Source: Alkalicoccus halolimnae (GTDB lineage Bacteria > Bacillota > Bacilli > Bacillales > Salisediminibacteriaceae). Taken from it: a stretch of 64,000 bases of DNA. Made by a program: the position numbers and the translations under genes. The stretch is from NCBI RefSeq assembly GCF_008014775.2, contig NZ_CP144914.1:992001-1056000 (forward strand), read 5' to 3'. Numbering within the stretch: position 1 is the first letter of the stretch; every line of letters starts with the position of its first letter. Under the pieces are notes generated by a model. The model searched no databases, had not been told where the DNA came from, and saw only the letters and a program-made list of their open reading frames with translations. Positions 34,366-43,640 of this stretch are shown piece by piece.

Positions 34366-35010
34366 ATGAATATATTATCGTACGGGGAGAATGCTTATAC
34401 GTTCTGGGCGCTTAATAACCATATGAAAGAAATATTAAATCAGCTCGGGGACTCCTTTGAACCCGTGTCCTGTCAGGTTTTGTTCCGCCCTAACTTTGGA
34501 AGAAGAGCGGGGGATGACCGTCCACAGTTTGGAGAGTTTGATTTTATTATTCTCAGCGGATCGTCTATTTATCTTGGTGAGAGTATGTCGGACCGTTCTC
34601 CGGGTATAAAAAAAGGGGTTATGGAATTAAAGGAGCCTCACTGTAAAAGACATATTATCTTTAATAAATATATAGACAGCTGGTTTCAGACGGACTTTAA
34701 AGACTGGACTCAGTTCAGCAACTATCACAACGGCTATTTCACCTACAAGTATGACCGGGGAAAGGTGTATCTGCCTATTGCCTATCCAAACAGTCAGCTG
34801 GCTAAAAATCTGCACTATACGCTGAACTTAATAAAATCCCACTTCGGGGACAGGAAACCAGTTACTAAAAATGTGTTTCTTTTTCTGCACAACAATAATA
34901 GTTCCTATGCTCCGGAATCGATCTCAGCTATAGATTGTAAATTTGAAATGGTCAGTGTCGATTATTCCCTCGGCCTGGAAGGAAACAGCAAGTATGTGAA
35001 CATCCGCTAA
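34366..35010 (+). CDS. Hypothetical protein, 214 aa
   Basis: A soluble protein I do not recognise. It begins MNILSYGENAYTFWALNNH and has an aromatic-rich centre (SWFQTDFKDWTQFSNYHNGYF), FGEFDFIILSGSSIYLGE, and two FLFLHNNNSSY-type strands near the C-terminus. No signal peptide or membrane segment. AAGGAGG lies five bases before ATG, in the few bases left between the family B element and the gene. It is a single gene with a terminator; the neighbours do not suggest a role. Confidence 0.75.
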   Translation: MNILSYGENAYTFWALNNHMKEILNQLGDSFEPVSCQVLFRPNFGRRAGDDRPQFGEFDFIILSGSSIYLGESMSDRSPGIKKGVMELKEPHCKRHIIFNKYIDSWFQTDFKDWTQFSNYHNGYFTYKYDRGKVYLPIAYPNSQLAKNLHYTLNLIKSHFGDRKPVTKNVFLFLHNNNSSYAPESISAIDCKFEMVSVDYSLGLEGNSKYVNIR

Positions 35011-35102
35011 AAAAAGAAAAAGCTTATGTAAGACTGGGAATTTGGAGCTGCAAAATAATCTGCTGCTTAACAGCTATTCTTATAGTTTTAATCACTAAGT
35101 AA

Positions 35103-35134
35103 CCGCCCGGAGCGAAGCAGCCGGGCGGGCCTTT
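35103..35134 (+). terminator. GC-rich intrinsic terminator
   Basis: CCGCCCGG pairs with CCGGGCGG around a 10-nt loop, followed by CCTTTTAAT. It terminates the 34366 gene. Confidence 0.65.
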
Positions 35135-35140
35135 TAATAT

Positions 35141-36385
35141 TCAGGATGGCTTTTTTAATACTTTCGTTCTTTTTTTATTAGTATCGTCCGGAAAGAAGCC
35201 GCGCAGAATTTTACGCCGCTGTCCTTTCTGTAAGACGCGTTTAATTTTACTTATACTTTCGACTGTATAATCAGCGAGGAGAGGAACGTTTTTCCGCGGC
35301 TTCAGCAGCGGCATTTCTTCTTCGCTGAAAAGGACTTTAACACCGAGGTCGAGTCTCATAGCGCCTGCCCACATCAGCATGGCCATCTCAATATCATGAA
35401 ATTGGTCGAGGTCAGTCCGCAGACTCGCCAGCATCCTTTCCATATCGGCATAGAGAGAAGGGTAGGCTGGAATGTTAATTGCCGGGCCGCGCGAATTCCA
35501 GTAATTCATTTGAAAGGCGGCGTTTTCATTGATCGTTTCCACGTTTATGAGCTGGACGCCCCTGGAGTGATCTTTACGAATCAGTTTTTTGCGAAGTTCT
35601 GCTACCTGATCAAGACTGACATTCATTATCCGCGACTGGCGGCCTGCATAAGAAGGTTTAAAACTTGTTTCCCACGGTTTATACCGGGCAGAGGCATCGA
35701 GGATGATGTAAGGCGCAGAACGTTCGAGCATTTCTTCTGAGCCAAGATTGTCATAGACGCCGCCATCGGTGAGATGAAGCGTGGCATACTGATCTTCTAT
35801 GCCATCAAACTCTCTTTTCTTTACGTCCAGCTTTACCGGTTCAAACATCATTGGGAAAGCACTGGAGGCCGCAACGGCTTCTGCGGTGGAAATGCCGTTA
35901 ATGTTCCGGCACTTTCCCAGTCTTTCGTCACACATCTGTGTCCGGCTGAATGAAAAGCGTTTTAGTGTCTGCAGGTTTGTCGCGTTACAGATCCAAAGTG
36001 GTTTTTCCGGAAGATCTTCGAGCATCAGGCCATTAAATAAATAGTCATTAAGAAGTTCAGGAAACATGCGGCTGAAGCGGGTACGGGGAAGCTCCGGACG
36101 AATGTTGAAACGAATGGAACGTCTTAATAGAGAAGCACGAAAATTTTCGCGGCCGAAACGTTTCAATACGGTTGTTACTCTCCGGTCAAAATCATTGGTA
36201 TCCTCAAACGGTCCATCGATCAGGGCCTGCATGATGACTCCGGCAGTTATACTCCCTCCTGAAACTGAACTGATCAGCTTTACTTTATCGTCAATTCCCA
36301 ATTCTACAAGCCTGCGGTACGCACCGAGACAAAAAAACGTGGCTCTGAGTCCCCCACCCGAAAAAGACAGCTTAAATTCCGTCAT
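35141..36385 (-). CDS. Patatin-like phospholipase, paralogue of 36981-38189
   Basis: A 414-residue cytoplasmic lipid acyl hydrolase of the patatin fold. The oxyanion loop SGGGLRA is at residues 9-15, the nucleophile Ser in SSVSGGSITAG near 42, and the dyad Asp in LTDGGVYDNLG near 210. The protein is closest to FabD/lysophospholipase-like bacterial patatins. There is no signal peptide, and a basic C-terminal tail could touch membranes. GGGAAGAG precedes ATG. A paralogue starts about 600 bp upstream on the same strand, separated by a repeat element. Confidence 0.88.
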   Translation of the reverse strand: MTEFKLSFSGGGLRATFFCLGAYRRLVELGIDDKVKLISSVSGGSITAGVIMQALIDGPFEDTNDFDRRVTTVLKRFGRENFRASLLRRSIRFNIRPELPRTRFSRMFPELLNDYLFNGLMLEDLPEKPLWICNATNLQTLKRFSFSRTQMCDERLGKCRNINGISTAEAVAASSAFPMMFEPVKLDVKKREFDGIEDQYATLHLTDGGVYDNLGSEEMLERSAPYIILDASARYKPWETSFKPSYAGRQSRIMNVSLDQVAELRKKLIRKDHSRGVQLINVETINENAAFQMNYWNSRGPAINIPAYPSLYADMERMLASLRTDLDQFHDIEMAMLMWAGAMRLDLGVKVLFSEEEMPLLKPRKNVPLLADYTVESISKIKRVLQKGQRRKILRGFFPDDTNKKRTKVLKKPS

Positions 36386-36439
36386 TGGAATCTCTTCCCT
36401 TCTTTTAATTTACGAGGAATGACAGCTGACACTTTTCAA

Positions 36440-36760
36440 TTAAGCTGTGTTAAAGCTGTTGTTGATATATATAAGAAAACTTCGCTGCAGCCCGGCAGGC
36501 TTGCCGTGGAGGAGATCTCCAGCTTCCTCAGGCTTACGCCCTGCGGGATCTTCCAATCTCCTTCTTCCACAGGCGTCCGCCGGTTTCCGCTTCGTTTTCA
36601 TTTTCTAATACAGAAAGCCCACTGGTTGAATCAAAAATGTACCAGGGTAGAAGCCAGTGCCAAGGTGATTTTTCAAGACGCCTGCGGAAAAAGAAAGCGG
36701 GAAGATCCTCCCGGACGCAAGGGAGGGAGAGCTGAAGGCTTTCTCCGCGGCAAGCGAAGA
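36440..36760. repeat. Family B-like element with alternative core
   Basis: The left end AAGCTGTGTTAAAGCTGTTG matches the family B left terminus. The core 36480-36620 matches 2385-2520 (GTGGAGGAGATCTCC, CTGCGGGATCTTCC, TTTCCGCTTCGTTTTCA). No clear right end. It separates the two patatin genes in the gap 36386-36980. Confidence 0.55.
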
Positions 36761-36980
36761 AAAAAGAGCTGCAGGCACTCCAAAAAACAACACAAAGCTT
36801 TAACAAAGCCTTTAATAAAACTGATTCACTGTCCAGGGGGATAAGCTGAATGACTGGTCGTTATTATCTTTATTCCACCTTTTTGAATAATGAAACCGCC
36901 CATAAAAACTTTTTCTGCAGAAACCGGCCCCCCCTGCAAAAACTACTTCCCATACATCAATCATCGGGAATCATCTTCTT

Positions 36981-38189
36981 TCACTGGAAGAATCCGCCGA
37001 TGATTCGGCGTTTTTGGCCGGCCCGAAGAACAGCTCTGGCTTTCTCTAAATCGATTTCAGGCATGGAGGGCACTTCTTTCCAAAGGTGGAACGGAAGAGA
37101 ATTCGGAAAAAGAATCTTTACTCCGATATCGATCCGGACAGCACCTGCCCACATGAGAAGATCCATTTCTTCGTCATGAAAAGTGTTGAAATCCGTACGC
37201 AGACCTGCCAGCAGCTGCTCGATTTCTTCGTGTGCTGTGTCGTATTCCGGAAGCTCAATTTCCCCGGCACCTTCCTCAGTTATCGATCGGCGGTAATGCT
37301 GCTGGGAAGCAATAATCTCTGCGGTTGTCTCTGCATTCATAAGCTGAATCCCCCGGGAGTTCCAATGACGGGAAATGATTCGGGATCGGAGTTTGGCAAC
37401 CTGATCAATACTGACTGTAAAGATGCGCCAGCTTTTACTGAAAAAATGCGGCCTGTATTTACCGGGCCAGGGTGTTGTTTCTGCGGAGGCATCCATGATG
37501 ATGTAGGGGAGCTCTCCCTGGAGCAGTCTTTCAGATCCGAGGTTATCGTAAACGGCACCGTCAGTGAGGTATAAAGTGCGGTAGTTCTCGACAGCATCGT
37601 CAAAGGATACGTGCCGGACATCGATTTTTATTGGATCAAAAAGAAGCGGAAACGCGGCAGAAGACGCAACGGCTTTGGATATTTTTATTTCGTTCATATC
37701 GAAAGAATAACCGAGCTTATCACCGAACATGGAATTACGGCTGAAACGGAACCGTCCGAGTGTGTTCAGGTTCGTCGTATTGCATACCCATTCCGGCCTG
37801 GTCGGAAGCTCGGTCATACGCTTGTTGTCAAAAAACCATTTATCGAGCATTACCGGAAAGAGGCGGCTGAAACGGGCAAGCAGTGTTTCTGGACGAAGAT
37901 TGCTCAGGCGGGGAAGAAAAGCTCTCTGAAGGAGGGCTCTGCGAAAATTTCTTCTGCCGAGTTCGTACATAGGGGTTGTTACCCGCCTGTCGAAATCATC
38001 CACGTCACTGAAATCTTTTTTGGCGAGTTCTTTCATAATGATTCCAGCTGTGATGCTGCTGCCGGAAACGGAACTAATTAAATTTACGTTGTTATGAAAG
38101 TCGAGTTCTATGAGGCGGCGGTAAGCACCCAGACTAAAAAAGGCAGCCCGGAACCCTCCACCGGAAAGAGAAAGTTTAAATTCGTTCAT
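36981..38189 (-). CDS. Patatin-like phospholipase, paralogue of 35141-36385
   Basis: A 402-residue paralogue collinear with the previous gene (SGGGFRAAFFSLGAYRRLIEL, FDRRVTT, VCNTTNLNTL). The nucleophile motif reads SSVSGSS instead of SSVSGGS and the dyad motif LTDGAVYDNLG instead of DGG, so both signature glycines next to catalytic residues are changed while Ser and Asp remain. Activity is probable but may differ. GGGAGG five bases before ATG. The two genes are probably transcribed separately or in a loose tandem. Confidence 0.87.
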   Translation of the reverse strand: MNEFKLSLSGGGFRAAFFSLGAYRRLIELDFHNNVNLISSVSGSSITAGIIMKELAKKDFSDVDDFDRRVTTPMYELGRRNFRRALLQRAFLPRLSNLRPETLLARFSRLFPVMLDKWFFDNKRMTELPTRPEWVCNTTNLNTLGRFRFSRNSMFGDKLGYSFDMNEIKISKAVASSAAFPLLFDPIKIDVRHVSFDDAVENYRTLYLTDGAVYDNLGSERLLQGELPYIIMDASAETTPWPGKYRPHFFSKSWRIFTVSIDQVAKLRSRIISRHWNSRGIQLMNAETTAEIIASQQHYRRSITEEGAGEIELPEYDTAHEEIEQLLAGLRTDFNTFHDEEMDLLMWAGAVRIDIGVKILFPNSLPFHLWKEVPSMPEIDLEKARAVLRAGQKRRIIGGFFQ

Positions 38190-38329
38190 AACGGCCTCCC
38201 GTTTTATGTAAAATAAAGGAATATATATTTTTTAATCGGCTGTATCTTTTTGTTACCTTTACTTTATCGGAGAAGAAGAGCAAATTAAAGTGGCAGAGAA
38301 ATTTTCACCGGCACTGCCTCCCGCCTTTT

Positions 38330-38532
38330 TGTCAGGAGGAGGAAGGGCAGCTGCGGTCGCCCGGTGTGCTGGCTGTGGTGATAATTACGCATTTACTGCC
38401 GTCTGCTTTATGTGTTGCGGAAGAAGGAGTTGTCTCTGGATCCTGAGAAAAAAGGAATAAGGATTCAGCCGTCCCGGCGTTAATTATTGGATTTATTGTG
38501 ACAACGGTCTTCGATGTGGGTCATGGATGAAT
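38330..38532 (+). pseudogene. Possible relic of a ZIP-family metal transporter C-terminus
   Basis: Two fragments in one frame read SALCVAEEGVVSGS then stop, and VPALIIGFIVTTVFDVGHG then stop. The last resembles the terminal helix of GufA/ZupT-type ZIP transporters (GFxxMMxLDVALG). No start site. Based on a short resemblance. The gap 38190-38543 holds nothing else definite. Confidence 0.3.
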
Positions 38533-38543
38533 CACCAAAGCTG

Positions 38544-39242
38544 TCATGGGCGTTCAAACCGAAAGAAAAAAACTGTTTTTTCCCTGCAGTAGTGAGCTAT
38601 GGGGCCTTCGCCGAGTGAATCAGCCGGTAAAAAGTCGAGCAGTTCGTTTTTATAAATTTCTGCTGATGCTGACTGCAGATCCCACGGTTCGTGATCGATC
38701 GGTCCTTTTATCGCTTTTCCGTTCCTGGATTTCCAGAGGCTGTACCTCTCTGTCAAAAAATATTCAAGCGTACCGGGCTCGGAAAAGAAAGGTTTTGAAA
38801 CTGGTTCGTAGGCGCATTGAAATCCGGCACGGGGCTCGTTTTTATGAGTGCGCATGCTTTTGTATAAAATACGGTCGTTTTTGTTGAGCGTCATGTCGGC
38901 ATAAAAGTAGGGGAGTCCTGCTATAAGACGAGCTCCGCGTACCGCAAGAAGAGAATCGGCATCGAGCGTTATGAAAAAGACCCCTGAATCTCCCTTGTAA
39001 GTAACGTAGGTGCGTACATTAAGTTCAAGAAACGGTTTCATGGAAAAAATGCTTCTCATTTTCCGTGCTTCGTTATGCGTAGCGGAATAAGAAACAACGC
39101 CGACCCAGGCCTTACCATCAAACGTATCCAGTTCAAGTGGGGCGGGAATGAATGGTTTTAAGATTTCCGGATCAACAGTCCAGTGAAGAAACAGAAGATC
39201 CTCCCACGTCTGCCGGGCAAGCCAGTATTTATTTTTGATCAT
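38544..39242 (-). CDS. DUF2071 family protein (YqjF-like)
   Basis: A 232-residue soluble protein of the YqjF/DUF2071 family: ARQTWEDLLFLHWTVDPEILKPFIP is the family start, followed by LDTFDGKAWVGVV, ELNVRTYVTY and GVFFITLDADSLLAVRGAR. The function of the family is unknown. It overlaps the alpha/beta hydrolase gene by 14 bp, so the two are translationally coupled. A paralogue is encoded at 40206-40907 on the other side of the hydrolase. Confidence 0.88.
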   Translation of the reverse strand: MIKNKYWLARQTWEDLLFLHWTVDPEILKPFIPAPLELDTFDGKAWVGVVSYSATHNEARKMRSIFSMKPFLELNVRTYVTYKGDSGVFFITLDADSLLAVRGARLIAGLPYFYADMTLNKNDRILYKSMRTHKNEPRAGFQCAYEPVSKPFFSEPGTLEYFLTERYSLWKSRNGKAIKGPIDHEPWDLQSASAEIYKNELLDFLPADSLGEGPIAHYCREKTVFFFRFERP

Positions 39243-40020
39243 TCCCAGCGCTCCTTTCCCGATAATGACTTCTGATTATCGCATTTAATTCATCGGTATT
39301 GCGCGTCGGCAGCTGATGGAGACCTCCGGCAATTTTTACGATTTGAAGGTCCGGAACAAGCATTCTGTAAAACTTTACGTAGGGGCGCACGAGTGGGTCA
39401 AATTTGCCGTAAATGTAAGTGACTGGACAGGTGATTTCCGGAAGTCTTCCAGTTACAGAAAACCGCCTGCCGCTGCGGTACATATTTTTAACAATCTCAG
39501 AGCTGGAAGAGTAGATCGACTTTTGCAGGGCTTTCTGATTATCTTTACGTTTTGTGTGCGTTATGGCCAAAACCCGGGAAAGCAGTCCTCGGAGGTCTTC
39601 AAACATTGTCCATTCTCCGGACTTTATTTTTCCTGCAAGAAGTTTGGTACTCACTTCAGGGAAAGTGCAAGTCAATATGAGAGCTTTTGTTCGTTGGGGA
39701 TAATTCAGCGCAAACAGCTGAGCCGGCAAACCACCAAGGGAGTACCCGCATGGAATAATTTTATCGAGTTTAAGATGATCGGCAAGAGCCAGAAGATCGT
39801 CCGTCCATTCTTCAATCGAATAATTCTTCTCAGCCCCGCTGCTGCTCCGGCCGGTGCCGAGCGGATCGAATGTGATAACCTGAAAATCTTTTTTCAGGCT
39901 TTCTTTCTGTTGTATAAAGGCGGAGACGCCCAGAGCGGGAGGGGGGAGGAAAACAAGCGGCGGACCTTCTCCAATTGTTTCGTAATAGAGCGAAAACCCC
40001 TTTGAGGTAAAATAAGGCAC
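39229..40020 (-). CDS. Alpha/beta hydrolase
   Basis: A 263-residue alpha/beta fold hydrolase. The nucleophile elbow GYSLGG lies near residue 93, the acid Asp in YGKFDPLVRP near 208, and the catalytic His in GGLHQLP near 236. The oxyanion region reads FLPPPALG. Esterase, lipase or peptidase activity cannot be distinguished. First gene of a coupled pair with the DUF2071 gene at 38544. Confidence 0.88.
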   Translation of the reverse strand: MPYFTSKGFSLYYETIGEGPPLVFLPPPALGVSAFIQQKESLKKDFQVITFDPLGTGRSSSGAEKNYSIEEWTDDLLALADHLKLDKIIPCGYSLGGLPAQLFALNYPQRTKALILTCTFPEVSTKLLAGKIKSGEWTMFEDLRGLLSRVLAITHTKRKDNQKALQKSIYSSSSEIVKNMYRSGRRFSVTGRLPEITCPVTYIYGKFDPLVRPYVKFYRMLVPDLQIVKIAGGLHQLPTRNTDELNAIIRSHYRERSAGNDQK

Positions 40021-40161
40021 AGGAAAGCTCCTTTCTTTGGAAATGAGGTTCTGTTCACGTGGCAGACCGATGTTAGGGAACGGAAAATTACAGCTTTAGC
40101 TGCCTGAAACTTTGTAAAAAGTGGGAAAGCAAAGAGAAAATGACGACAGGAAGCCGTAAAG

Positions 40162-40195
40162 AAAAAGACTGTCTCAATTTAGACAGCCTGTTTTC
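40162..40195 (-). terminator. Intrinsic terminator of the 40206-40907 gene
   Basis: On the minus strand AGGCTGTCT pairs with AGACAGTCT around AAATTG, followed by TTTTC. It separates this gene from the downstream hydrolase. Confidence 0.7.
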
Positions 40196-40205
40196 ATTAA
40201 ATCAG

Positions 40206-40907
40206 CTACATTTTTTCGAAAGGGTAAAAATACACGTTTGTAGCTCCAGCGTAATGAACAAGAGCATCATCATCTACGTTGACCGGGAGATAATCGAGGA
40301 GCTGATTAGTATCGATATGCACATCTGCTTCCTGCAGCTCCCAAGGCACAAATTCAATGGAAGCACAGTAAACTTTTTTACTGCGGACTTTCCAGAGCCC
40401 ATTCCTGGCAGTCAGCCAGTAGGACAAAGAATTGGAAGGAGGGCGCTGTGCGGGAGAGACTGGTGTATATCTGCCGGAAAACTGCAGCGGAGCTTCCTGC
40501 TTTTCCGCTCTTTCACTGGAAACATTGACAGTTTCCCCTTCTACTTTATAATCAATCTCCGCATAATAGTAGGGAAGGTGGACGAATTTTTTAGCTGCTT
40601 TAACTGCTGTAAAATGATCAGCGTCCACGGAAAAAAAGTAAACTCCAGCATCATCACTGTATTTCACATAGGTACGTACATTGATCTGTGTAAAGGGTTT
40701 GGCAGTAAAGGTCTGGCCCAGCCTTTTAGCACTGCTGTCCCTGCTCAGGTAAACGAGTAAAGAGATCCATGCTTTTCCGTCAAATGTATCAATTTCCAGT
40801 TCTTCAGGGACGTGGGGTCTTAATTCTTCCGGGCTTACAGGCCAGTGCATAAACAGGACATTCTCCCATTTTTGGTGCGCCAGCCACTTTGAGGATTTGT
40901 TTGACAT
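40206..40907 (-). CDS. DUF2071 family protein (YqjF-like), paralogue
   Basis: A 233-residue paralogue of the 38544 gene (AHQKWENVLFMHWPVSPEELRPHVP, LEIDTFDGKAWISLLVY, QINVRTYVKY, GVYFFSVDADHFTAVKAAK). AAAGGGG lies nine bases before ATG. It has its own terminator, so it is probably transcribed apart from the hydrolase-DUF2071 pair. Function unknown. Confidence 0.88.
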   Translation of the reverse strand: MSNKSSKWLAHQKWENVLFMHWPVSPEELRPHVPEELEIDTFDGKAWISLLVYLSRDSSAKRLGQTFTAKPFTQINVRTYVKYSDDAGVYFFSVDADHFTAVKAAKKFVHLPYYYAEIDYKVEGETVNVSSERAEKQEAPLQFSGRYTPVSPAQRPPSNSLSYWLTARNGLWKVRSKKVYCASIEFVPWELQEADVHIDTNQLLDYLPVNVDDDALVHYAGATNVYFYPFEKM

Positions 40908-41337
40908 ATTTTATGGCCCCTTTCCGTATCTTTTTCAGTATTTAATAGAAGGAAGAACCTCCATTTATAATTGCCTGTACGGATATAACTGCCCCATTGC
41001 AGCCGATTCAAAACCTCCCGATTCCTTCCGGGATGAGCTTTCCGGTTTAAATCCTTTCATGAAAATGAGCTGAAAGAAATCCAGTTTCATAACGAAAGTT
41101 CATCCTGAAAAGAAAGAATAGGAAACTTGACTTCCGCTGCAGACGGACACTTTCCCAAGGGTCTGTCTTCAGCGGAATTACATTAATAAATTTTCGGAAT
41201 TGGATCTTGAGACGCCGCTCCTTTATCTGGGAGCCGCGTTCCGGCGGTTTGTGAGGAAGTCTCCCTGCTTCTCCACCGCGAAACATAAGCATTGTCAGAA
41301 ACGGGGTGGTTACTGGGAACCCTGCTTGTTGTTTAGT
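40908..41337. other. Gap with decayed family A-like core
   Basis: 41135-41300 resembles a degraded A-type core in reverse (GCAGACGGACACTTTCCC, GTCTGTCTTCAGC). No gene seen. Confidence 0.4.
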
Positions 41338-41458
41338 GCAGTTAAAACTCGTTGTTGATTCACATAGGCAATTCCGCTTCCAAGCCTGCCCGTAAAACAT
41401 CTTTATGGAAATGAAAGTGCACGTTCACCGATTTTCTACTTTATTTTCATGGCAGTCC
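41338..41458. repeat. Family B element, older copy
   Basis: Left end GCAGTTAAAACTCGTTGTTG, right end ACTTTATTTTCATGGCAGTCC. The flanking octamers TGTTTAGT and TGTTTAAA agree at six of eight positions, as expected for an old 8-bp duplication. Confidence 0.6.
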
Positions 41459-41614
41459 TGTTTAAAAGGTGCAAGTAACGCAATTAGTAAACCCGTTCTT
41501 CTTTTTTCAGCAAACTTTCTTTATGCGAATTTTCAAACTTTAATAGTAGGAATAATGGTTTAATTATGGTAATTTGGAGGGTGGAAAGAAAATTTATTTA
41601 AGGGGTGTCTGCAT

Positions 41615-43228
41615 ATGATGAAGGGTGATTTATTAATTTCCTCCATGCTCGAACGGGCGGAGCGGTTTTTTCCAAAAAAAGAAGTCGTTTCCCGAACTTC
41701 TTCTGGTACTCAAAGGTTCACGTATAAAGAAGTAGGGAAACGGACGAGACAACTGGCCAGCCGTCTCGAGCAGTATGGGCTGCAGCGGGGAGCGAAAGTC
41801 GGAACTCTCGCATGGAATCACCACCGGCATCTGGAGCTGTATTTTGCTGTACCGGGAATCGGTTCGGTCGTTCATACAATAAATATCCGTCTGTCCCCGG
41901 AACACGTTATTTATATTATCAACCATGCAGAAGATGAACTGCTGTTTGTGGACGAAGACGTATTCCCGCTTGTGGAAGCTGTCTACGATCAATTGAAAAC
42001 CGTCAAGGCTGTTATCGTCATGACTGATAATGAACTTCCTGACACTAAAATTGAAAGCGTTTTCTCTTACGAAGAGTGGATAAAGAGCGGAGACGAAAAG
42101 TTTGAATTCCCAAAAGATATTGATGAAACAGAACCTGCGGGGATGTGCTTTACGTCGGCAACTACAGGAAATCCTAAAGGGGTTGTTTATACACACCGGT
42201 CGACGGTTCTGCACAGCATGAGTCTATCTTTGGCCGACTCTGCCGCACTGTCTGAATCGGACAGCATAATGCCGGTAGTCCCGATGTTCCACGTGAATGC
42301 ATGGGGGATTCCTTATGCCTCTACATGGATGGGATCAACGCAGGTGCTTCCTGGTCCACGCTTTACCCCTGAGGTACTTGCCGGGATGATTGAAAAAGAG
42401 AAAGTGACGGTTACGGCCGGCGTGCCGACTATCTGGCTGGCTCTTTTAAAAGAGCTGGAAGAAAACAGTTACCAGACAGATTCCCTGCGCGCAGTGATCT
42501 GCGGGGGCTCAGCTGCTCCAGCAGGTATGATTAAAACATTTGAAGAAAAATACAACGTACCTTTTCTGCATGCGTACGGGATGACAGAAACAAGCCCGCT
42601 TGCCACGGTCTCCCGCTTAAAGAGTTATCAGGAGAATCTTTCCAAAGAAGAAAAGCTGGACATTCGCTCCAAACAGGGACTTCTTATTCCTGGACTGGAA
42701 ATGAAAGTCGTTGGAGGAGATGGGGAAATTGCCTGGGATGGCGAAGAAATGGGAGAGCTGCTGCTGCGTGGTCCATGGATAGCTGATGATTATTATAAAG
42801 ATGAACGCAGTGAAGATGCGTTTATAGACGGATGGCTTCATACGGGAGATGTCTGTACCGTAGATGAAGAAGGAGTCATTAAAATTGTCGACCGCACGAA
42901 AGATCTGATTAAAAGCGGCGGCGAATGGATTTCGTCTGTAGACCTGGAAAATGCGCTGATGGCGCACGAAAACGTGTTTGAGTCGTCGGTTGTTTCCATT
43001 CCTGATCCGGAATGGCAGGAACGTCCTGTCGCAGTAGTGGTACTAAAAGATCCTGCTGTATCCACTTCCAAACAGGAACTGATTGACTTTCTCCGCCCGA
43101 GCTTTGCCAAGTGGTGGCTGCCGGACGATATAATTTTCATGGAGGAGATTCCGAAAACGTCTGTCGGAAAATTCCTCAAGCGCGCCCTTCGTGACCAGGT
43201 AAAGGAACATTACGAACAGGCGAAGTAA
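41615..43228 (+). CDS. Long-chain acyl-CoA synthetase (AMP-binding)
   Basis: A 537-residue ANL-superfamily ligase. ATP motif TSATTGNPKGV (Ala replaces the first Gly of TSGTTG), YGMTETSP, GWLHTGDV, the hinge VDRTKDLIKSGGEWIS and the catalytic C-terminal Lys in PKTSVGKFLKRALR. It activates fatty or aryl acids via acyl-adenylate; long-chain specificity is inferred from similarity to FadD/LcfB-type enzymes. Two adjacent ATGs follow AAGGGGTG. Monocistronic with a strong terminator; no beta-oxidation genes adjoin it. Confidence 0.9.
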   Translation: MMKGDLLISSMLERAERFFPKKEVVSRTSSGTQRFTYKEVGKRTRQLASRLEQYGLQRGAKVGTLAWNHHRHLELYFAVPGIGSVVHTINIRLSPEHVIYIINHAEDELLFVDEDVFPLVEAVYDQLKTVKAVIVMTDNELPDTKIESVFSYEEWIKSGDEKFEFPKDIDETEPAGMCFTSATTGNPKGVVYTHRSTVLHSMSLSLADSAALSESDSIMPVVPMFHVNAWGIPYASTWMGSTQVLPGPRFTPEVLAGMIEKEKVTVTAGVPTIWLALLKELEENSYQTDSLRAVICGGSAAPAGMIKTFEEKYNVPFLHAYGMTETSPLATVSRLKSYQENLSKEEKLDIRSKQGLLIPGLEMKVVGGDGEIAWDGEEMGELLLRGPWIADDYYKDERSEDAFIDGWLHTGDVCTVDEEGVIKIVDRTKDLIKSGGEWISSVDLENALMAHENVFESSVVSIPDPEWQERPVAVVVLKDPAVSTSKQELIDFLRPSFAKWWLPDDIIFMEEIPKTSVGKFLKRALRDQVKEHYEQAK

Positions 43229-43232
43229 ACAG

Positions 43233-43270
43233 AAAAAACGGATGCCTTCTGCAGCGGGCATCCGTTTTTT
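43233..43270 (+). terminator. Intrinsic terminator after acyl-CoA synthetase
   Basis: A 14-bp stem, AAAAAACGGATGCC with GGGCATCCGTTTTTT, T run. Confidence 0.9.
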
Positions 43271-43420
43271 CATGCTGGTGAAAAAGCATTTGTATCTGTA
43301 TCTCTCTTCCTTAGTCTGCTTCTGCTTTTCAGAGCCTGACGAATAAAGGAATGTCTACGATAGAATAAATATACTTCCTCCTTCAATTAATCAACACGGT
43401 GTAAAACGGATGCCTTTTCA

Positions 43421-43640
43421 TTACATTCGTTTAATGGAAATAGCCTTGCGCATTTTATTGATCGATTTCTGCATGAGTTCTTTCTGCCGATACTGACGTT
43501 TACGTAGAGGGCATCGATCAAGCTCAGCTGAGCGAGTCTGGACGATAGAGCTTCCGAGCGGTATTCGGTCTCTTTGGAAAGGGTATAAAGAGGGACGTCG
43601 ACCCGTTTATAGGAATGGAGCTTTCCCTTTTTGGAGGAGG
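43421..43640 (-). pseudogene. C-terminal relic of an RpiR/MurR-family regulator
   Basis: On the minus strand the SIS-domain end of an RpiR-type regulator is readable: DVPLYTLSKETEYRSEALSS, then RLAQLSLIDALYVNVSIGR, then after a frameshift QKELMQKSINKMRKAISIKR and TAA at 43423-43421. The family motif ETE(Y/F)RSEAxxSRxAQL is clear. The N-terminal HTH and most of the SIS domain are missing; a family B element begins exactly where homology ends, so its insertion or an associated deletion may have removed them. Confidence 0.7.

Noticed and set aside
35141..38189. Tandem patatins as effectors of a CBASS-type defence system
   Set aside because: No nucleotidyltransferase, E1/E2/JAB or other defence gene nearby; the neighbours are metabolic and unknown genes.
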